From Sipunculus nudus (lineage: Eukaryota > Annelida > Sipuncula > Golfingiida > Sipunculidae): a DNA stretch of 64,000 nucleotides. Position 1 is the stretch's first letter, and each line of letters starts with the position of its first letter. The stretch covers positions 6,906,576 through 6,970,575 of the forward strand of contig CM049309.1 in assembly GCA_026874595.1 (NCBI GenBank), given 5' to 3'. Shown here in pieces: positions 56,791 to 64,000 of this stretch. The translations under genes and the position numbers were made by a program. The notes under the pieces are model-generated. The model was not told where the DNA came from. It saw only the letters and a program-made list of their open reading frames with translations, and made no database searches.

Positions 56791-56895
56791 AGACTCCTAA
56801 GTCTCGGCGCACCTCTGCGGGTTCACGGGATGGGCGACGGACATCGATGAGCAGCGAGAGGGCCTTCTCCGCAGGGCACTCTGATGTGTCGGGGA
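56791..56895 (+). CDS. MYCBPAP: MYCBPAP exon: Ser/Arg-rich linker
   Basis: Acceptor GGATAACAG ends at 56790, donor GTAAGT at 56896. Completes Glu, then TPKSRRTSAGSRDGRRTSMS and SERAFSAGHSDVSG, ending with one base of a codon. CpG-rich, GC-rich coding composition in a very AT-rich intron. It corresponds in position to the basic low-complexity linker before the conserved C-terminus of vertebrate MYCBPAP. The final conserved exons are not seen to 64000. Confidence 0.8.
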
Positions 56896-58659
56896 GTAAG
56901 TAGATTTAGCGTCTCCATAAAGCCGGACCTGCATTGGTCAGTCACTGCATGGCCACCTTCACTGTACAAAAATACAAGCACCGACAACTTGTCAATCAAT
57001 CAGAAAACTGTCAATCAAACAGAAAACTGTCAATCAAGCATAAGTCAATGATAAAGTACAATTGATTCCATGAAACTATTGATTTTTCTTTTCTTTTATT
57101 ATTTTTCAAAGTACATGCTGTACACCTTTTATGCACCTGTTTCCCAAAAGAGATATTAAAAAATAATTTAAATACAGTAAAAAACAAACAGTGTTTTCTG
57201 AATAAGTGAAAATGTCACGCAGTTATGCTATTTTGTAGTAGATCAACAATCAGTTAAATAAGAGTTTAATTTATAATGTTACATATTTTATTATGGTTAA
57301 CATAATGATATGCGAGTAGTTTTATTTTTGAAGTAAGTAAGTATGATTACAATGTATTTTACTATTTTAATTGCAAACTATATTGTATATTTAAAAAGTA
57401 ACGCCCCTCATACTGTATATTTATATAGCATGAAGCCTATAGCATTAAAATAACATTTTTCAGTATTGAAAATCAGTATCTGTGACAGTTATATGGATAA
57501 ATCATTGCATGATTCCAAAAACAACTTATCAATTGAATTTTTAAACATTGAAGCACTTTGCAGGCTAATCAAACATGTAAATATGAGACCTGCACGCTTT
57601 GCATGTACATGGATGGCTTTATCTTTCATATACTCCAGTGATCGTATAGGACTGATCATATATGATTTAGCTATAGCATTGCACAACACAGCAAACAAGT
57701 TTTCTTCATAATGCCAAAATTAATCACTGTACAAAAAGGAATTTTTTTTTTTAAATTAACCAATTTTACTTATACGAATCTAATACCCCTTTTACACGGC
57801 ATATACAAACCATTTTGAATGCAAATTGAGCATTCACATGGCAGTACAGTGAGTTTTCAAACTGCTTTGGTTAACCACAGTATGTGCATCAGAATATATT
57901 TTTTATATATTTATTCTTGCATTGTTTATTGGAGATCATTAAAATTGGAACTGGGGACTCTTCACTCTCATCCATATGCAACATAAAAATATTAATATAA
58001 CTTATAAGAAAATTTTACATTATAGCATACATCTTCCTGAATAAAAATTTGATGCTCTCACTGAGTGTGGATTGTGTCATGCCATGCTTTAATCAGCCCC
58101 TCACAAAGGTACATCAATTGTTCAGTGGCAGTTGTGCATGCTGCTAGATATCTCGCTGGGAACTGTTATTGGACAATGTAATTTTGAATATACTCAATTG
58201 CCCTTAATATATTGTGCTACTATTGTTTTTAACATATATAGATATATACATGTATTTATATTGTCTGTTGCCTTTTTAAATCATTTCAATTTATTGAAAT
58301 GATTTAACAGAACATGGTTTGTAACAGTAATGATAAGTTTGAATGATGATTGATAATTTGATTGATGGATAGCTATTTATATTGTTTAAACTAACACACA
58401 GAAACATGTATATTTAAGAAAAGTGTGTGTATATATATAAACATATGTGTATTAATTTTCTTATTTAATTTATTAGTTAAATTAATTTATATTAAATGTA
58501 AATATTTTAAATATTAATTTAACTTTCATATTAAATTTATCATTTAATTTATAATTTCATTAATTGATATTAAGTAAACCTATATAAATATATTAAATAT
58601 TTTAAGTTTTTTTTTCAACTTTCTGACCTGTAAATTGTTTTCCTGCATCTATGAATTGC
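56896..58659. other. Intron or downstream flank, nothing recognised
   Basis: Starts with three tandem TGTCAATCAA-type units (56990-57035). The frame at 57466-57711 has no homology. The last MYCBPAP exons were searched for here by eye and not found. Confidence 0.4.
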
Positions 58660-59035
58660 ATTTATAATTATTCTGCTCCGCTGACACATCATCAGGGGGA
58701 TCGGTTTTCAGACTTGGTTTACAAGCATTTCCTATCCCCGTTGTGAATTGGGTGGCCCTGACTCCGTTGATGGCTGGCCTGTTGTATAAAAACAACATCT
58801 GGGGACAGAACAATGGTTTAATGTTACATTAACATATGTGACTACACCCATGAGCCGATTGTCGCATCACCAATAGAACTGATGCAGCAAGAAATGCATA
58901 TCCTCTTGTGTTTTCGCTAATTGTCTGGATTATTTGCATTTGTCTGATTACTTGCCACGATTAGCCTTGACGAAGAATGCCACATCCCAGCATCCCAAGT
59001 AGGAATTGTTGCCGGCATAAAGTGTCCATATTACC
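58660..59035. promoter_or_regulatory. Candidate conserved non-coding element
   Basis: A complex block in AT-rich surroundings containing GAACAATGG (Sox-type), ATAAAAACAACA (forkhead-like), GATTATTTGCATTTG (octamer ATTTGCAT core) and CGCTAATTG (homeodomain-like). No open frame. Resembles 52010-52430 in composition and site types. Confidence 0.4.
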
Positions 59036-59082
59036 TCTGTTAAGTTTATGTCAGTGAAGAAATTTGAGAACATATATATATA

Positions 59083-59265
59083 CAGTGAAACCTTGTTGTG
59101 TCAAAGTTGAAGGGACCCTCAGAAAAATTTGCCACATCTGAGGTTCGCAACATGCGGTTTTATTTTGTAATAATTTAACTAGAGTTGTCTGGAATATCGA
59201 GTCTGTGACTTTGACATAAGGGGGCTGTTCGACTTAAGCGAGTTTGACACAACGAAGTTTCCCTG
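59083..59265. mobile_element. pogo/Tigger-like MITE
   Basis: Flanked by TA; left end CAGTGAAACCTTGTTGTGTC, right end TTTGACACAACGAAGTTTCCCTG, inverted repeats of about 23 bp with CAG...CTG termini. Directly followed at 59275-59430 by a second, more decayed block with the same flavour (ACTGTAAGACCTCCCTATTG). Confidence 0.75.
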
Positions 59266-59430
59266 TATATATACTGTAAGACCTCCCTATTGTAAACACT
59301 TGGGAGACCTAGGTTTTCAACCATATTAGGGAGGTTCCTACACTGTGAGTCAACTGTCCACATGATGTCCAAGTGTTCGGAATAGTTAGGTGTCTATAAT
59401 AGAGGCATCTCCATAATAGAGAGGTTACCA

Positions 59431-61669
59431 TAAGCAGACATTTCCAGCTATTTATGTACTTAATTATTGGGCTTATAAATCAGTTTATGGCTTGTCTCAA
59501 CCATTGTAATTATCTTACCTGCTAAGGCCTGTGTCTGAAATGGTTTACATTTATATATGCAAGCTATACTACATGGGTCATACTACTGGCATAAATCCTA
59601 CAAGCACATTATTGTATGGAGTTTGTTATAATGATGTCATTTTACCATTTTATCAAGTTTTTTTGTCCAACTAAAGTAATAGCTATCAATCCCAAATTTT
59701 GCTGTAGATTTCAGCCCTACCTCATATATCTGATCATCTGTTTATCCATATTTTCTTATTATCTTTGAGATATTTGGGTTTTATTAGGGTAATCATCTAT
59801 ATAATAAAAATGCAGGTTTGCATCGCTTTTAATTTGTCATATAAATGGATTAAGGCAAAATGAGTCGAGGGGCTTTCCAATCAATGCCATAATTATATTG
59901 TTCTTCAGCCAATCAGGTGATGCCTTTCAAGTGAATTTGGGAAGAAGCTTCAATTGATTAGAGGGGCCTATCCTAATATCTGATGTATGCCAACTAAAGT
60001 TTATCCCTTGATCTTTTAAAAAAAATAAGCCAGAAAAGGCCGGTCCCACTGCCCACAGGCTGTTTGTTTTGTTTGTATCCACGTGTTTATAACATGTGGG
60101 GTACATGCCAAAATAATCAAAATATATTCAACAAGGGCATCTGGTGGCAAGCTAGATAAACCAGAGTTTTACAAAGATGTTTTGCAACTAAGAAAGGCTT
60201 TAATCTTCCACATATATGCAACAAACCAGCTTAGGTTACACATTTTTTTCTCGGTTTGTCAGCATTGCAGATATACCTTGTTTACTAACAGCTTGTAGAT
60301 AAATACCAAGTGAGCTGCATGTACATCCATCACAGAGGTATCATAAGAAATTTTTTTTAATAGGAATTATCGACAACTCATTAATATGTAAGCAGAGTAG
60401 GCCAGAAACCACATACCATAAAAACTCACATATTAGTAGAGAAATTTTTCCTATGCAAAAACATCTAAATTGGGGGAGTGGAGTTATGAGTCAGAAAGCC
60501 CAAATTTGTGGCTTGAATGTCCGACCAACTTGTCGATGTCATGCCAGATCCATCACTGCCGATGTCGGTTCCCGTGAACTTTAGGTACGTTTTTTAGTTA
60601 TTTTAATCATTAAAATATTTACCTGTATATTATATGATATTTAATTTCATTTTATATTAATTTATTCATTTGTAATTCAATTTCATTTTATATTATATAT
60701 GTTCATTTTATTAGAAGAATTTGGACATCTGTCATTTATTTATTCTGTAAATGCCTTTAATCCAAATAGGTTATGCCTTCCTCCTCATGCTAATGAATAT
60801 TTAAAATAGATTGCTTTCCAAAAAAATATTATTTTATATCTTATTAAACATTTATTCTTGATAAATGGTATATTTATCAATGTTTGTCTCTTCATTGTTT
60901 TCAACTGCAAAGATAATTAAAGTCATTCTTACAGTTTATGCATTTGAGTACAACCTTTGACAGAGAGGCCTGTACTCACCTGTAAGATTTCTCCCTGACT
61001 CAGATGGTCCAAACAAATTTTTACCTTCTTTTTCACCTTAACAATCACACACGTCATATATGAGATATTGACTTATATGCAAGTTTTTACTGTACATTCA
61101 AAAAGAATGGTAGGTAAATAGCTGACTATATAAACTGCTAATTAAAGAACACTTTCACAGATTGCAATTTGGAAAATCTCAGTTATTGACCACTTTATCA
61201 ACTTATGATTGACAGACTGTAAAGAGAAAAATATACTTGGATGAAAAAATTTATAGTAAGATATTTCTCTTTTATAGTAAGTTCATATTTAGCAGTTATG
61301 AATGTCATATATAATCATAGGGGAATGAAAATTAGTGAGGATAGGTTTGTGTAGTTTTGTTAAACTGAATGGCAGAGGTGTCCGTAGAGTTATTTTCTCT
61401 ATTATATTTTCTCCATTGCAGCATAGTTATATTAAGTGTATTGCAGGTTTAGGCTTTAAATACTTTTTGGCCTGTTATTTTCTTTCTCAACATCATCTCA
61501 AGATTTGTTTGGTAACATTTCTATAGGTCATAAACATCATAGATCGTTTTGTGATGACAGTCCACATTTTAAAAACGTTAAAAAAATATTCTTATGTCAC
61601 ATGTCAAACGGTTTCTTATCCTTTTTTTCTGTAATCCATTTCTTTTTGAGTCTTGACGTTTTTTTGTGC
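59431..61669. other. Intron or flank, nothing firmly recognised
   Basis: 60440-60590 is a GC-richer block (CATGCCAGATCCATCACTGC) ending CTTTAG|GTACG. An exon reading in the phase left by 56895 meets a stop before the end and has no homology. The rest is AT-rich. Confidence 0.35.
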
Positions 61670-62000
61670 AGGTCCTCTGACTAGGCCAGTTTAAGGTTAG
61701 GTTTGGATCAGGACATTTAAGAAGGCAGTTTGTACAATAAAGAGGGATCCCTCAGCTGCTTGTGTCACCATAACAACCATCAGGGATCAACCGGTGCCTC
61801 GTCATCGTGTCGCCCAATTCTCTGTCTCACCTGCTCTCTCCTACCCGTGGCCCCTCTCACCTTGTCACCGTCAACGATCCGCCCTCACTTTTCTAGCTTC
61901 CCAACTTTGCCTGTCAGCACACCATCCTATGCCTTTCTCGTCTTTGATCTGCATACCTATTTCTCCGAGGGCAGTCGCTGCCTCATTTTAGACTAGTGTA
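61670..62000. promoter_or_regulatory. C/T-rich complex block, possible regulatory element
   Basis: Marked shift to C-rich sequence on the plus strand (CCTGCTCTCTCCTACCCGTG, CCGTCAACGATCCGCC). Two overlapping open frames (61730-61996 and 61794-61991) exist because the strand is C-rich and stop-poor; no ATG context or homology. Function unknown. Confidence 0.3.
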
Positions 62001-64000
62001 CCTTTTTACTTGGCTACAAATTAGAAAAGTTTCTTCGTTGTTGTTTTCACTTAAAATTAGTTCATTACTCAGAGACAAATGAGACTACTTTCAAATAAAA
62101 ACAAAACAAAAATTAACTTTGACAAAACTGCAGTACTATTATTTGTTAAGTGTGGCAGAAAAAATTCATCACTCTGATATGTATTACATTTTTTTTAGGT
62201 TGACGCATCATATATATGTGATAAATGCATTTTTAGCTAAAACATAATTATGTGACCCCCTACACTATCGGACCTGAATGATATGTACCAATAGCAACAA
62301 CTTTTATTGATTACATCAGTACAAAATATTCAAAATAATCAGTTTTGAAAAAAATACTTCTGAACTACTATTTTCTTGTTGCATATTATATTCTTTTTTC
62401 AAATTTTAGTCATTACAATTTACATGCAGATAATATTATTTTGAAATGTACTGGTATTCGTTTTCAGATTGATGGAAATTCATACATTAATTATAATAAT
62501 TAAAAAGATGTACATGATTAAACTGTATGGAAGTAATAAATATATTTATTCCAGTATAAATATTAAAAACATTTTATGAATAAATTAATAGAATAAATAA
62601 GATATTTAATCAAGATAAATTAGAATGCTGACAGTATATAATTCTTTTATCATTAAAGAGTTTACAGAAACAGAAGCTAGTGGTTAGTAATAATTAAATT
62701 ATTCGAGTTCAAAATAATTGTTTGAAAATGTATCCATTTAGTTTAAGATACAGCATTTGTTAACAGGCCACAGAGGAATGAAAAGTTTGGAAATATTACA
62801 GTGTATTTACTCCAGTACATACTCATGCAAATAATTCTGTTTTATATAAATAATTCAGTACGTAATGAAATAAACACACGTACCTGAACAGGAATTGTTT
62901 ACACAGAGATTACATTGTAGGTTTTCCTGGTTGTCAAAACAATTCTCCAGCTCCCACAAAGTCGTCCACACAACAGCTGTTGCCTTTGATGTTAAATCTA
63001 GGTTAATATATGCGGTGACCTGACTTTGACCTTTAACAGATCAAGAGTTTCATCTGTATTATCTTTTAAGTTCATTCCCCTGGCCATCTTCCATCTCTTT
63101 TGTACCTCAGTAAAACTGACATCTGATTTTGACATCAAATTTTTATAACACGTCAATAGGTTCTAGTTACTTTAACAGATCATTTATTGTAAGCATTCAC
63201 CTCATGTTTTTTACATGATTAAAAGAGTATACAGCAGTAAAGAGTGATGTTGACAGAAGCAGTACCTCTGCATCGGGGCTGTATGATGCAGTGAGCGATC
63301 TTGTTAAATCCATTAATGCCAATATGTACTTTTTTTGTAAAGCTGGTTTTCCATAATTTTTCAGTCCATATGCGTGGTCCATTTGTTCAAGTTTCATTTT
63401 GCAAAAGAAGATAACATAATTTGAACTCTGATTGGTCATTGATCCCACCAGTACAGAAGACAAAATTTTATTAAAACTGACTAGTTTTACGCTTTTATGG
63501 CTTTATAAATGTCTCATCATTAAACCTCTGACTGGGTTAGGGTTTTGTTAGATATTTAGTTAATTGTTTCACTCAAATATTTTTCAAGGTATATTATTGG
63601 TGTTTTTCCTATAATTGCTGAAGTTACTGATTCAAGCTAATTTTTCCACCTTCATAAAAATTATCCCCAAAACCAATCTGCAGCCCATGCAGCAGCAATA
63701 GACTACAGTGCTTAAGTGAATCTCATAAGACAGTAGAGCAGGTCATATGTCAGTAAAGATATATGTCATGTTGTTTTATCTTGGTTTATCTTTAACATAC
63801 AGCAGATTGCTTGAGGATAATTAATTATTGTCTACATACAGTATCTGATTTCTCATTAGAAAAATATGGCAGATTTTATTAGAGTATCAGATGTGACATA
63901 CTGGGTTTGCCGACGATATCTGTACTGCTTTGGGTACTGGTATATTAATTGTTATTGGCAAGAAGTTGAAATTTTGCAGTATTCTCCTATTTTGTTGTTT
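62001..64000. other. AT-rich right end of window, nothing recognised
   Basis: The 88-codon minus-strand frame at 63197-63463 has a mixed composition and no recognised homology. 63250-63310 is GC-richer. No MYCBPAP C-terminal exon seen. Confidence 0.4.

Larger units (their letters stand above)
3907..56895 (+). other. MYCBPAP: MYCBPAP gene (partial at both ends), 18-20 exons recognised
   Basis: Gene span built by joining exons whose phases fit. Conceptual translation follows vertebrate MYCBPAP throughout: ALAIK near the N-terminus, VxRKLKP, ARPA-KP-DY, LPHxILGS, NWQRxM, a T-GL-MT-T segment, the ASH-like core with VILPGE and GVF-E-WEF, SPSPVDAY, and SMWIRNILGMP. Family knowledge: MYCBPAP binds MYCBP (AMY-1) and is a component of the axonemal central apparatus (Chlamydomonas FAP147 counterpart), reported with CFAP65/CFAP70 and needed for sperm flagella. 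Human protein is about 947 residues; about 764 codons are accounted for here. The N-terminal start exon and C-terminal exon(s) are not identified. Expression in ciliated tissue and testis is inferred from the family. Confidence 0.9.

Noticed and set aside
60495-60584. Possible terminal MYCBPAP exon after AGTCAG
   Set aside because: In the phase left by 56895 it stops after about 28 codons and bears no resemblance to the conserved C-terminus.
63197-63463. 88-codon minus-strand frame
   Set aside because: No recognisable homology, and flanking splice or promoter signals are not convincing.

Overview
This is a stretch of animal nuclear DNA. It is AT-rich, with short coding islands separated by long introns, consensus GTAAGT donors and pyrimidine-tract/AG acceptors. 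The repeat content (tRNA-derived SINEs, Helitron/Helentron-like non-autonomous elements with internal tandem repeats and (GTCC)n heads, pogo-like MITEs) points to a lophotrochozoan, most likely a bivalve mollusc. The species cannot be fixed from the sequence alone.

One gene is recognised: a plus-strand orthologue of MYCBPAP (MYCBP-associated protein, a ciliary/flagellar axoneme central-apparatus protein). I assembled 18 exons with confidence, plus the 33-nt exon at 13966-13998 with less. They run from 3907 to 56895 with matching reading phases and give about 764 codons. Exon order follows the vertebrate protein: a charged N-terminus, a conserved N-terminal half, an ASH/MSP-like Ig fold spread over three exons (33505-37850), an SPVDAY segment, a helical region, and a Ser/Arg-rich linker. 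The first recognised exon starts out of phase 0, so at least one upstream exon exists. The last ends mid-codon, so the true C-terminus is not recognised and probably lies beyond 64000. An alternative ATG-bearing first exon sits at 5158-5259.

Layout: 1-425 is a 72-76 bp tandem repeat. 426-3906 holds no confident gene. 3.9-24.9 kb carries the N-terminal exons, with introns loaded with Helitron-like elements, some nested. 24.9-31.6 kb is one intron containing a 2.2 kb foldback element flanked by a 100-bp direct repeat. 31.6-43.8 kb is the exon-dense middle. 43.8-64 kb has three or four small exons in very long introns, poor in obvious transposons but holding several islands of more complex, GC-richer sequence that look like candidate cis-regulatory elements.

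The most interesting feature is a recurring pattern at splice junctions. Upstream of the exon at 23422, eight copies at 75-79 nt spacing each carry an acceptor, an 8-9 nt microexon-like core and (in six of eight) a GTAAG donor. Downstream of the exon ending at 39860 the donor junction is repeated at exactly 33-nt spacing; a 1.8 kb TA-flanked transposon later split that array. A 21-bp minisatellite follows the donor at 13247, and the 3' end of the first recognised exon with its donor is duplicated 197 bp downstream. This may be only local tandem duplication of junctions, or a source of alternative microexons and poison exons. RNA data would decide.
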